A stretch of DNA of 64,000 bases, from assembly GCA_013112545.1 (NCBI GenBank), contig JABFGJ010000004.1, positions 186,001 to 250,000 on the forward strand. The letters run 5' to 3'. A program made the position numbers and the translations under genes. The notes under the pieces were generated by a model. That model was not told the origin of the DNA. It saw nothing but the letters and a program-made list of their open reading frames with translations, and did not search any database. Positions 46,879 to 55,338 of the stretch are shown one piece after another (position 1 is the first letter of the stretch; each line of letters starts with the position of its first letter). The stretch comes from Bacteroidota bacterium. Its GTDB lineage: Bacteria > Bacteroidota > Bacteroidia > Flavobacteriales_E > Vicingaceae.

Positions 46879-46914
46879 AATTGGGCGCAAACCATGGTTT
46901 GCGCCCAATTTTTA
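46879..46914 (+). terminator. Intrinsic terminator abutting the next gene's start
   Basis: Positions 46879-46910 are a perfect 32-base palindrome (arm AATTGGGCGCAAACC) followed by TTT and an A/T stretch, giving a GC-rich stem with a T tract. It ends 3 to 6 bases before the ATG of the lipoprotein gene at 46917. A TTG inside it opens a longer but false reading frame for that gene. Confidence 0.85.
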
Positions 46915-46916
46915 TT

Positions 46917-48371
46917 ATGAAAAACATCTTTAAATATATCATTATAGTACTTATTTTCTCAGCTTTATCTGCTTGTAAAAAAGATGAAGGAGAAATAAAA
47001 GTCAACCAAGCGCCGAACACGCAAATTTCGGTGGAAGCCATTAATTTATCTGGAGACAGAAGACTAAATACCATTGTGCATTTAACTTGGTATGGAAGCG
47101 ATCCAGATGGATATGTGGTAGGTTATGAAATTAGTTATGACCAAGTTAATTGGACTTATACCACAAAACAAGACTCCACCTTTAAATTTAGCATCAATTC
47201 TGGGTCAGATACTACTGATATAGATTTGTATGTTAGAGCAATAGACAATGAAAACCAAAGAGACCCAAGCCCAGATTACCTTAAAGTTCCAATAAAAAAT
47301 ACAGCGCCAAGTATTTCTTTTGATGCTAAACTAACCATTGCTGATACTGCATTTTTAGTAGCTACAACAGCTTGGTCGGCTCAAGATATAGATGGCATAG
47401 AAACCATAACCAAAGTGATGTTAAGTATCAATGGCAAGACCTGGTACGAACTTAACAAATCAAAAAAGACTTTTTCAATTTTACCAAGCGATCCAATTAC
47501 TTCAGACACAACAAGTTCTTACATTTATTATGATTCAGATAAAAATCCTTCAAGCCAACTAATTGAAGGTTTGGTGGTAAACGATACCAATAGACTTTAT
47601 ATAAAAGCAATAGACCAAGCAGGAACTGAAAGTAAAATAGATTCTTCGAATACATTTTATTTAAAAGGCAAAAAGAACGACATCCTCGTTGTAGGTGGAG
47701 TTACAGGTAATTCTAAATCAGTTTACACGAACTCATTAACAAATGTGGGTGTACAATATGATTTCTTAGACTTATTGGCAAACAATGGCTTGTATCAGCC
47801 GAAAGTTTGGAACATTACTTTTAGATTGCAACTCGAACAATATGATAAATTGTTTTTCTATTCTGATGAAACTATTTTTAAAAACCCATATACCAATCTA
47901 AGTGCGATGCTGCTAGAGTTTTCAGCAGCTTCATTACAAAACTATGCAAATGATGGTGGTAAATATTTGATATCGACTAAGTTCAATCACAATCAAACTA
48001 TTGATGTTTTTGTGGGAGTTTTGCCAATAGCTTCAGTTTCTACTAAGAATTATGGAAGCGCAAGATTATATAGTGGAGATTCTATTGTAACTACTTTGCC
48101 TAATTATCCTAATTTAAGTACAAACACAACCATTTCTGGAGTTGGAGTTTACAACATAGATAGTGCAGATACAGAAGTTTTATATACCGCTAACGTAGTA
48201 GATGGAAGGCCAACAAAGCCTTGGAATGATACTAAGATAATTGCATCTGGAAGAAGAGTTGGTGGAAAACTAAACCAAATTTATTTTGGAATGCAATTGT
48301 GGCAGCTATACGATAAGCCAGAACGCTTAGAAGCATTATTCAACCAAATTTTTAATGTAGAATTCAATTGA
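46917..48371 (+). CDS. Lipoprotein with fibronectin-like domains, surface operon
   Basis: I start at ATG-46917, where a lipoprotein signal peptide begins (MKNIFKYIIIVLIFSALSAC, Cys20), giving 484 residues. The earlier in-frame TTG lies inside a terminator palindrome and would place 12 odd residues before the signal. Two Ig/fibronectin-like domains follow (~35-220, LTWYGSDPDGYVVGYEISYD, YVRAIDNENQRDPSPD). The C-terminal ~230 residues (NDILVVGGVTGNSKSVYT...QLEQYDKLFFYSDE) look like an alpha/beta glutamine-amidotransferase-like fold without an evident nucleophile. The stop overlaps the receptor ATG (TGATG). Confidence 0.72.
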   Translation: MKNIFKYIIIVLIFSALSACKKDEGEIKVNQAPNTQISVEAINLSGDRRLNTIVHLTWYGSDPDGYVVGYEISYDQVNWTYTTKQDSTFKFSINSGSDTTDIDLYVRAIDNENQRDPSPDYLKVPIKNTAPSISFDAKLTIADTAFLVATTAWSAQDIDGIETITKVMLSINGKTWYELNKSKKTFSILPSDPITSDTTSSYIYYDSDKNPSSQLIEGLVVNDTNRLYIKAIDQAGTESKIDSSNTFYLKGKKNDILVVGGVTGNSKSVYTNSLTNVGVQYDFLDLLANNGLYQPKVWNITFRLQLEQYDKLFFYSDETIFKNPYTNLSAMLLEFSAASLQNYANDGGKYLISTKFNHNQTIDVFVGVLPIASVSTKNYGSARLYSGDSIVTTLPNYPNLSTNTTISGVGVYNIDSADTEVLYTANVVDGRPTKPWNDTKIIASGRRVGGKLNQIYFGMQLWQLYDKPERLEALFNQIFNVEFN

Positions 48372-51202
48372 TGAGAAAGTATATTCAACTATTTCTTGCT
48401 TTACTTATTTGCTATGCTTCTGCTGATGCTCAAGTGAATACAGGAATTTTAAAAGGAAATGTTGTAGATGAAAGTACGGGCGAGCCTTTAATTGGAGCTA
48501 CAGTTGTGATTGTAGGTACTTATAAAGCAACAAGTTCAGATTTTGTTGGTGATTATGAAATTGAAGGGATAAAACATGGTGATTATTCTGTAAAATTTAC
48601 TTACATCGGATATGCCGATAAAATATTCAATGGCATTTCCATCAAAAAAGGTGAAACTTTAAAACTCGATGTAAAACTGAAGCCAAGTGCTCAAGCCTTA
48701 GGAACTGTCGAAATTGTTGGAAAAAAGAATTTAGTTAACCTAGAATCTGCCAAGTCTGAAGTGACTATTTCTCAAAAAGAAATTGCCGAAATGAATGTAA
48801 GAGACGTTCAGGAGTTGGCGGCCATGCAATCTGGAATTAACAAAACTCCCGATGGTTTACAAATAAGAGGAGCAAGGGTTTATGAAACACAATACATGGT
48901 GGATGGAATATCTGCTCAAGATCCTTTAGCTGGAACTGGTTTTGGAGTAAATGTTTCTTCTAGTTCTATAGGTAAATTAGACATTATAACTGGTGGGGCA
49001 GGAGCCGAATTTGGCGATGGCTCATCTGGGGTTATTTCTACAACCATTCGCGAAGGTGGAGATAAATTAGAGTTTTCTGGAAGCTGGCAAAGAGATAATT
49101 TAGGTTTCAACAAAAATGGAAACTCTTCATGGAATACTGATATTGTAGAACTATCTGCCGGTGGACCAGTTCCTAAAACCAAAAAGAAATTAAGCTTTTT
49201 TGCTAACGTTACCACTCGACTCACGGATACTTATTTTGGTGAAGAAGCCGATCAATTAAGCAGTTCTTTGATGGAAAATAACCCTGAAATATGGGCTCCT
49301 AGACAAGACAACAATTTTACAAATACTTTAAAACTTTCTTACAACCTAAAAAAAGGTTCTAAACTAACCTTAACCAATCAGCATAGTTTAAGCATCAATC
49401 AAAACACTAGAACTTTACAAATTGTTGGATTCGATGCTTTATTGCAACCTGGTTATCAGTTTGAAAGAAGTTTAAATCTAGATAATGCAAGTACTTATAC
49501 GCATCAATCAAATCTAACAGCATTAAACTACAAGAAAATTTTAAATGAAAGAACGTGGTTTAATGTTTCTGTAGGTAGGTTATTTACTAATTTAAGAGCT
49601 GATGCCAATGGAAGACCTTTTAGGGAAGAAACTGTTGATCAAATTTACGATGAAGCTTCAATTGTAACCGATCCTGTTTCTATCTATAACCCGGGTGATG
49701 AAATACGATTTGTTTTACCTGGCCCAGGTTTAGTTAATAATGGTGGTATAACTCCTTTATGGCACGATCATTTTGCTCAAGAATATACCTTTAAAACTCA
49801 AGTGACCCGCTTTTCTGAATCGCAAAAAAGCAAATTGACTTTTGGTTTTGAGCATAAAATGCAACATCTTCAATGGGTTGATGTATCAAGTCCTTGGATT
49901 GGTGCCCCCATTCAAATTAACGATTCAGTTACTTCGCCAGCCGTTAGTGTTGGTTCTTCAAATGATATTTGGGAAGTGAAACCTTTTAATGGAGGCTTGT
50001 TTGTGAGTGATGAAATTCGCTACCGAGGAATTATTGCAACTGTAGGGATGCGTTTAAATTATTGGGCACCTGGGAAATTTGCTGATGATGCGGTAGAAAA
50101 TCCTTTATCTCCGGTTGTTGACCAAGTGCGCGATGATTATCAAGATAAAACGGTAGGATTACTAGGATACCGCATGAAAGCGAGATTATTGCCCAAAATT
50201 AATGTGTCATTCCCAGTTTCTGAAAACAATGTACTGTATTTCAATTATGGTCACTCCATGCGTTTGCCTCATCCTCGATTTGTATATGCCGGTTTAGACC
50301 CTCAATATCAAGATCGTTCTTTTTTGTCTAACCTAGGAAACCCAGACATTAATCCAGAGGTAAACATCTCTTATGAAGTTGGGTATAAAACACAAATAAC
50401 CAAAGACATTGGTTTAACCCTTGCTGCATTTAACAACAATCGATTTGACTATATCGTGCAACGTAGTGTAATTGTAAAAGACCAAACAGGAAGACCAGTT
50501 ACCAAGCGTATGTATATCAATCAAGATTATGCTCGAATTATGGGCTTAGAAGGTGGTGTTTCATATAGATTTAAAGATTATTATAGAGCATTTGTAAATG
50601 CAACCTATCAAGTAGCAAGAGGTAAGTCAAATTCAGCTAGAGAGTCTGGTTTACAAATTGAGCAAAATGGAGCCGTTGAATTGTCTTCAGAACAATATTT
50701 AGCCTTTGATAGACCTTGGGACATTACCTTGGGGTTTGTCATGACAACAGATTCTTCGTTTAAAATAAGAGGAAGAGCCATTCCTGGATTAAGAATATTC
50801 CTGTCTTTCAATTATGTTTCTGGTTTCAGATACACACCTTATGCGCAAGAAGGTGTAAATGATGTGGGCAGACCTTTATTTGTTCGACTAGACGATCAAT
50901 ACCTACAAGAAGTTTCTAAACCTTGGTACCAATCGGATTTAAAAATCAGTAAAAATGCCTTTTTCTATAATAAGAAAGTGGGTGTTACTTTTAGCATAGA
51001 AGTAAGAAACTTATTGAACATTAAAAATTCAGTAATTATTAATCCAATTACTGGAGAAGCATATAAAGATGGAGATGATGTGCCAAATGAATGGCGAGAC
51101 AATCGATACTTAGGGCCACAAGAAGGTGGAACTCCATCTGATAATCCAGCTAGATACTTAGCTCCAAGACAAATTTTATATGGTGTTAGCTTTAAATTTT
51201 AA
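48371..51202 (+). CDS. TonB-dependent receptor, SusC-like architecture
   Basis: I start at ATG-48371, which overlaps the preceding stop codon, giving 943 residues; a TTG lies one codon earlier. The signal peptide ends ADAQ. A carboxypeptidase regulatory-like domain follows (GILKGNVVDESTGEPLIGATVVIVGT), then the plug (IAEMNVRDVQELAAMQSGI, LQIRGARVYETQYMVDGIS, IISTTIREGG-like edge) and a large barrel ending YGVSFKF. There is no SusD partner; instead a PorV-like gene follows after 1 base. The ligand may be a protein-assembly or export partner rather than a glycan. That is inference. Confidence 0.87.
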   Translation: MRKYIQLFLALLICYASADAQVNTGILKGNVVDESTGEPLIGATVVIVGTYKATSSDFVGDYEIEGIKHGDYSVKFTYIGYADKIFNGISIKKGETLKLDVKLKPSAQALGTVEIVGKKNLVNLESAKSEVTISQKEIAEMNVRDVQELAAMQSGINKTPDGLQIRGARVYETQYMVDGISAQDPLAGTGFGVNVSSSSIGKLDIITGGAGAEFGDGSSGVISTTIREGGDKLEFSGSWQRDNLGFNKNGNSSWNTDIVELSAGGPVPKTKKKLSFFANVTTRLTDTYFGEEADQLSSSLMENNPEIWAPRQDNNFTNTLKLSYNLKKGSKLTLTNQHSLSINQNTRTLQIVGFDALLQPGYQFERSLNLDNASTYTHQSNLTALNYKKILNERTWFNVSVGRLFTNLRADANGRPFREETVDQIYDEASIVTDPVSIYNPGDEIRFVLPGPGLVNNGGITPLWHDHFAQEYTFKTQVTRFSESQKSKLTFGFEHKMQHLQWVDVSSPWIGAPIQINDSVTSPAVSVGSSNDIWEVKPFNGGLFVSDEIRYRGIIATVGMRLNYWAPGKFADDAVENPLSPVVDQVRDDYQDKTVGLLGYRMKARLLPKINVSFPVSENNVLYFNYGHSMRLPHPRFVYAGLDPQYQDRSFLSNLGNPDINPEVNISYEVGYKTQITKDIGLTLAAFNNNRFDYIVQRSVIVKDQTGRPVTKRMYINQDYARIMGLEGGVSYRFKDYYRAFVNATYQVARGKSNSARESGLQIEQNGAVELSSEQYLAFDRPWDITLGFVMTTDSSFKIRGRAIPGLRIFLSFNYVSGFRYTPYAQEGVNDVGRPLFVRLDDQYLQEVSKPWYQSDLKISKNAFFYNKKVGVTFSIEVRNLLNIKNSVIINPITGEAYKDGDDVPNEWRDNRYLGPQEGGTPSDNPARYLAPRQILYGVSFKF

Positions 51203-51203
51203 G

Positions 51204-52220
51204 ATGAAAGCAGGACTAAAAATAGGAACCTTATTACTCGTTTGCTTGATGAGCATGAATGCTTGGGGACAACTAATTCCAAATTTTGGGGGTCAAAGAG
51301 CTGGTTTGTCAACTTTATCATTTTTAAAAAATGACATTAACCCAAGGTCTGCTTCCATGAGTGGAGCTAGTGTGGCTTTAAATGGTGATGCTTTTTCCAT
51401 TTTTTCAAATCCGGCAGCTACAACGGACAACGAAGGGTTTAATGTAGCAATGAGTAATTACACAATAGGTGCGGGAATTCAACAATCTTTTGTTTCGGCT
51501 GTAATGCCTACTAAAAGCAAATTATCGACTATTGGATTATCGGTGAATACTTTGAATTCAGGAGCTATGGATGTAAGAACTGAATTTCAACCAGAAGGGA
51601 CTGGCGAGAAATTTTACGTCAGTAATTTAGCGATAGGAGCTTCTTATGCTCAAAAGTTATCGGATATGTTTTCTGCTGGAATAAGTTTAAAATACATTCA
51701 CGAGCAAATTGATACCTATTCTAATTCTACAGCCGCTGCCGATGTAAGTTTCTTATATTTTACCGATTATAAAGATTTGAAATTTGCGGTTATGATTCAG
51801 AATTTTGGAGGAAACTCTTCCATCAATGGCGATGAATTGAAAACAACTTTTAACAGAACAGGAACTTTAGAGCCAGAAAAATATTCTGTACCAACAGTTT
51901 TTAGTTTAGGTGCTTCCATCATACCATGGAAAAAAGAGAAACAATCTTTATTAGTTGCAGCTCAATTAAACCATCCTAACGACAATGCGGAGAACTATAG
52001 AATTGGCTTGGAGTATCAATATTTAAAGCTGTTGTATTTAAGAGCAGGCTATAAAATTAATGTTACTGGGCAGCGATTTCCAAGTTTTGGATTTGGAATT
52101 AGAAAACTGTTTGGAGCTCATCCATTGTTTATAAGCTATGCTGCAAACCCAACAGAATTTCAAGGTATTCTTCACACAGTTGGATTATCAATCACTATAA
52201 ATAACATGGAACGTGAGTAG
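51204..52220 (+). CDS. PorV/PorQ family outer-membrane protein
   Basis: The ATG at 51204, 1 base after the receptor stop codon, begins a signal peptide (MKAGLKIGTLLLVCLMSMNA); this gives 338 residues. The mature N-terminus INPRSASMSGASVALNGDAFSIFSNPAA is the PorV/PorQ signature. The rest alternates like a FadL-type 14-strand barrel, ending HTVGLSITINNM. PorV carries T9SS cargo from the Sov pore to the attachment complex, and PorQ-like proteins have related roles. A paralogue inside a cargo operon may serve just these exported proteins. Confidence 0.8.
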   Translation: MKAGLKIGTLLLVCLMSMNAWGQLIPNFGGQRAGLSTLSFLKNDINPRSASMSGASVALNGDAFSIFSNPAATTDNEGFNVAMSNYTIGAGIQQSFVSAVMPTKSKLSTIGLSVNTLNSGAMDVRTEFQPEGTGEKFYVSNLAIGASYAQKLSDMFSAGISLKYIHEQIDTYSNSTAAADVSFLYFTDYKDLKFAVMIQNFGGNSSINGDELKTTFNRTGTLEPEKYSVPTVFSLGASIIPWKKEKQSLLVAAQLNHPNDNAENYRIGLEYQYLKLLYLRAGYKINVTGQRFPSFGFGIRKLFGAHPLFISYAANPTEFQGILHTVGLSITINNMERE

Positions 52221-53415
52221 AATTAAACGATATATTTCTTTCGCTTTTGGATTAAGTTTATTGCTTGGTATGACCTCCTGTGATCATTATTTTGGAGATA
52301 AAACAGACTTAGATTTTATAGAAATTCCAACACAATCTTATCGTGAAGTGGCCTATGTGCCAGTTCAGCCAATTTTAAACCAATTTTTAGAACCCACTGA
52401 TATAATCGCCGGATTCGATGAACTTATTTATATAGTAGATGCAGGCACACAAGAAGTTATTGCTTTAGATGAGTCAGGTAGAGAGTTATCAAGAAAATTT
52501 ATTCAAGGAGCAAAAGGAATAGCTCAAGACCGAAGTTTAGATTTATTGGTGATAGGTTCTAAAACGGATCATAGTTCAGGCAGCCCAATCGTAAGAACTT
52601 GCATATATCGTTTAGAATTAAATCAACCTGAAGGATATGGATTGCAATATGCAAAAATTGTAAAGGAAATTGTTCATCCTTTTTATTTTAAAACTTCAGC
52701 AATATCAAGAGACGAGCAAGTAAAATTTAACCGAATTGCTGTAATTTCTGATAATTCTTTCTATGTCACTCGTTCTGGCGATTTTAACAATCCGCTTCAA
52801 TCAGGAGGCCCTGACAATTCAATTTTACTGTTTGATAAGCATGACAAATTTGTAACTCCTATAGTAGTCACCAATAGCTCAGGCGGTTTGTTTAATGATT
52901 ATTTTAAATATCCTTTTGCTATATCAAGTTTGGCAAAACCACCACAAATCAGTGTTGATACCCGAGGAGACTTCATCTTTTCTTCCTTAGATCCAAATGG
53001 AGTTTTAAAAGTACAATACATCGAGAACCAATCTTCGGAAAACGGAAGCATTTATGTTCCTAAAACAAGTTGGAGTAACGATACAAGCCAGGCGAGTAGC
53101 TTTATTACAGATGCTTTTAAATTTGAAGAACCAGTTGGTGTAGAATATGCCGGAGATGGATCCAATTATATTTTTGTTGTTGATCGTGCTAAAGATTCTT
53201 TATATCAGTTTACAGCAAATGGTCTAGAAGGAGTTAGACCCCCACCAGCTTCTGGTAAAACGAAATACATCAAAACATCTTTTGGAGGGACAGGCGATGG
53301 ACCTACTAATTTTAATAAACCAATGGCCATTGCCTACAAAGACAGAGTGTTGTATGTTGCAGATGCAGGAAATGGTAGAGTTTTAAGATTTAAGTTAACA
53401 CTTGATATTCGATAA
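52213..53415 (+). CDS. NHL/beta-propeller lipoprotein of the surface operon
   Basis: The protein has 400 residues and starts at GTG-52213, overlapping the previous gene by 8 bases; no closer ATG exists. The signal ends in a lipobox (GMTSC, ~Cys23). Repeated blades such as IAGFDELIYIVDAGTQEVIALD, VGVEYAGDGSNYIFVVDRAKDSLYQF and MAIAYKDRVLYVADAGNGRVLRF are NHL-type beta-propeller motifs, which mediate binding. It is the last of six tightly packed genes. A Crp-family gene follows after 5 bases and may share the transcript. Confidence 0.78.
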   Translation: MSRIKRYISFAFGLSLLLGMTSCDHYFGDKTDLDFIEIPTQSYREVAYVPVQPILNQFLEPTDIIAGFDELIYIVDAGTQEVIALDESGRELSRKFIQGAKGIAQDRSLDLLVIGSKTDHSSGSPIVRTCIYRLELNQPEGYGLQYAKIVKEIVHPFYFKTSAISRDEQVKFNRIAVISDNSFYVTRSGDFNNPLQSGGPDNSILLFDKHDKFVTPIVVTNSSGGLFNDYFKYPFAISSLAKPPQISVDTRGDFIFSSLDPNGVLKVQYIENQSSENGSIYVPKTSWSNDTSQASSFITDAFKFEEPVGVEYAGDGSNYIFVVDRAKDSLYQFTANGLEGVRPPPASGKTKYIKTSFGGTGDGPTNFNKPMAIAYKDRVLYVADAGNGRVLRFKLTLDIR

Positions 53416-53420
53416 GAATT

Positions 53421-54056
53421 ATGAAAAATCAAGAAGCACAAGATCTTTATCAGCCATTTTTTGAGGAGGCATTGCTTCAAGAAATTGCTCAATTTGGGCT
53501 TAAAAAATCAGTTAAGGAAGGTTTTGCATTGATGGAAATAGGGCAGAAGGTGACTCACATGCCTTTAATGCTGTCGGGTGCAATTAAAATATTACAAGAA
53601 GATAAAGAGGGAAATGATTTACTACTTTATTTTATAGAAAGAGGCGACACCTGCGCCATGACTCTGAATTGTTGTTTGGGAAATACTAAAAGTGATATTA
53701 GAGCCATCGCTGAAATTGATTCAGAACTTCTAATGATTCCAATTCATTTAATGGATGAATGGATGGTGAAATATCCTTCCTGGAGAAAATTTGTTTTTGA
53801 AAGTTATCACATTCGCTTTAAAGAGATGTTGCAAGCCATAGACAATATCGCTTTCTCAAATATGGATGAACGCCTTACAAAATACCTATTGGACTTAGCT
53901 TCAGTTCGCGGAAGTGATACCATTAAAATAACACATCAAGAAATTGCAGTTGACTTGCATACCTCTAGAGTAGTGGTTTCGCGCTTACTTAAAAAATTAG
54001 AAAACAAAAAGGCCATCGCTTTAAATAGGAATAGCATAGAAATAATCAAACTATAG
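53421..54056 (+). CDS. Crp/Fnr family transcriptional regulator
   Basis: The protein has 211 residues. It has an N-terminal cyclic-nucleotide-binding-like beta barrel (~20-130) and a C-terminal winged helix (~150-211, ITHQEIAVDLHTSRVVVSRLLKKLE). The usual cAMP contacts are not evident. Three cysteines in GDTCAMTLNCCLG (Cys78, 84, 85) may sense redox or persulfide. It sits 60 bases upstream of the TauE gene, with a GTAAC-N4-GTTAC palindrome in between, which suggests that it controls the sulfur genes downstream. Confidence 0.85.
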   Translation: MKNQEAQDLYQPFFEEALLQEIAQFGLKKSVKEGFALMEIGQKVTHMPLMLSGAIKILQEDKEGNDLLLYFIERGDTCAMTLNCCLGNTKSDIRAIAEIDSELLMIPIHLMDEWMVKYPSWRKFVFESYHIRFKEMLQAIDNIAFSNMDERLTKYLLDLASVRGSDTIKITHQEIAVDLHTSRVVVSRLLKKLENKKAIALNRNSIEIIKL

Positions 54057-54072
54057 TGTAACCATCGTTACT
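54057..54072 (+). promoter_or_regulatory. Candidate Crp/Fnr operator before the TauE gene
   Basis: GTAAC (54058-54062), CATC and GTTAC (54067-54071) form an inverted repeat centred about 30 bases upstream of the TAnnTTTG box, in the -33 region. It starts right after the Crp gene stop codon. The form fits known Crp/Fnr half-sites, but binding is untested. Confidence 0.5.
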
Positions 54073-54093
54073 TTTATAGAATATTAGTTTCTC

Positions 54094-54101
54094 TAATTTT
54101 G
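54094..54101 (+). promoter_or_regulatory. -7 promoter box of the TauE gene
   Basis: TAATTTTG matches TAnnTTTG, 14 bases before the ATG at 54116. The candidate Crp site covers the expected -33 position. Confidence 0.45.
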
Positions 54102-54115
54102 CCTTCTTTTAATAC

Positions 54116-54919
54116 ATGGACATCAATCTACTATTCGGATATATAGGAGCCTTATCAATTGGCATAGTGCTAGGCTTAATTGGTGGAGGTGGTTCTATTT
54201 TAACAGTCCCAATATTAGTTTATTTATTGGCTATCAATCCAGTACTCGCCACCGCATATTCTTTGTTTGTGGTCGGTGTTTCTTCACTCTTTGGCGCCCT
54301 TAGAAATGCCGCCAAAGGATTAGTAGATTTTAAAGTAGCGCTTATTTTTTCAGTTCCAGCTTTCATTGCTGTTTACATAGCCCGAAAGTTTTTAGTGCCA
54401 GCGATTCCCGAAAGCATTTTCCAATTCAATTCATTTGAATTGACAAAAAACATAGCCATCATGGTATTTTTTGCAATCATTATGTTGTTGGCTGCTTTAT
54501 CAATGATTAGTAACAAACAAAATTCTACGGAAAGTGAAGAAACACAAAAAATTCAATACAATTATCCGATAATCATGATTAAAAGTTTTTTTGTGGGCAT
54601 CATTACAGGAATTGTAGGAGCAGGCGGAGGTTTTTTGTTTGTTCCTTCTTTGATTATTCTAGCAAAGTTGCCCATGAAAAAAGCAGTTGCAACTTCCTTG
54701 TTAATTATCGGAATTAATTCGCTTATTGGATTTACTGGAGACCTGCAATACTTAGAAATTGATTGGTCGTTTCTATTAAGTTTTACGATTGTAGCAATTG
54801 TGGGTATATATATGGGAATGTGGCTTAGTAAATTTATAGAAGGGAAAAAATTAAAGGCAGCTTTTGGATGGTTTGTGTTGTGCATGGCCATTTATATTAT
54901 TTTTAAAGAGCTTTTATAA
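54116..54919 (+). CDS. Sulfite exporter TauE/SafE family protein
   Basis: This 267-residue protein has about eight hydrophobic helices in two homologous halves. Each half starts with a glycine-rich motif: GLIGGGGSILTVPILVYLL (~20-38) and GIVGAGGGFLFVPSLIILAK (~162-181). TauE/SafE proteins move sulfite, sulfoacetate or similar anions out of the cell. Position between a Crp regulator and a persulfide dioxygenase-rhodanese gene favours sulfite export. A 419-base gap separates it from the latter. Confidence 0.85.
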   Translation: MDINLLFGYIGALSIGIVLGLIGGGGSILTVPILVYLLAINPVLATAYSLFVVGVSSLFGALRNAAKGLVDFKVALIFSVPAFIAVYIARKFLVPAIPESIFQFNSFELTKNIAIMVFFAIIMLLAALSMISNKQNSTESEETQKIQYNYPIIMIKSFFVGIITGIVGAGGGFLFVPSLIILAKLPMKKAVATSLLIIGINSLIGFTGDLQYLEIDWSFLLSFTIVAIVGIYMGMWLSKFIEGKKLKAAFGWFVLCMAIYIIFKELL

Positions 54920-55338
54920 ATAAATTTGTTAGTAAGATAAATACAGACAGAACATTTAATTTAAATTTTAAACGCCATTTAAAATCACTGGTGTACATTA
55001 AAATTTTATACATACATAAAATATAACTTAAATGACTTATAATTAAAAGGATAAAATGAGGCTCTCTAATTAAAACTTGATATTTATACTTTGGGACTGC
55101 CTTTTAGCAAAAGGTAAGTAAATTTGATGAATTGCCTTAGAGAAACCGGAAAGCTTCGAAGGTTGACCGAGAAGATCATCCGGCTGAACTTAGGTAATTC
55201 GAGGATTTTCTTACTTTTTGATAAGGGCTGAGTTTTTTGTTTTACTTTTTGCTCATCAAAAAGTAAACTAAAACCCAATAAGGTATCAAAATTTGATGTT
55301 TGTCGGACAATAGTGATTAAAAATATAAAAAATAGAAC
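54920..55338. other. Intergenic region with dispersed-repeat-like sequence
   Basis: The region carries no gene that I can support. The stretch ~55180-55290 holds a hairpin and phrases (TTACTTTTTG twice, CTAAAACCCAATAAGGT) that resemble repetitive intergenic text common in Bacteroidota. The promoter of the metallo-hydrolase gene must lie here, but no clean TAnnTTTG box is visible near its ATG. Confidence 0.5.
55241..55267. repeat. Hairpin inside dispersed-repeat-like sequence
   Basis: TTTACTTTTTG (55241-55251), loop CTCAT and CAAAAAGTAAA (55257-55267) form a perfect 11-bp stem. A related CTTACTTTTTGAT sequence lies just upstream at ~55210. As far as I recall, similar text recurs between genes in several Bacteroidota genomes. 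Confidence 0.6.

Noticed and set aside
46881-46916. Longer start for the lipoprotein gene at TTG-46881
   Set aside because: The TTG lies inside a perfect terminator palindrome, and the extra 12 residues precede a complete lipoprotein signal starting at ATG-46917.
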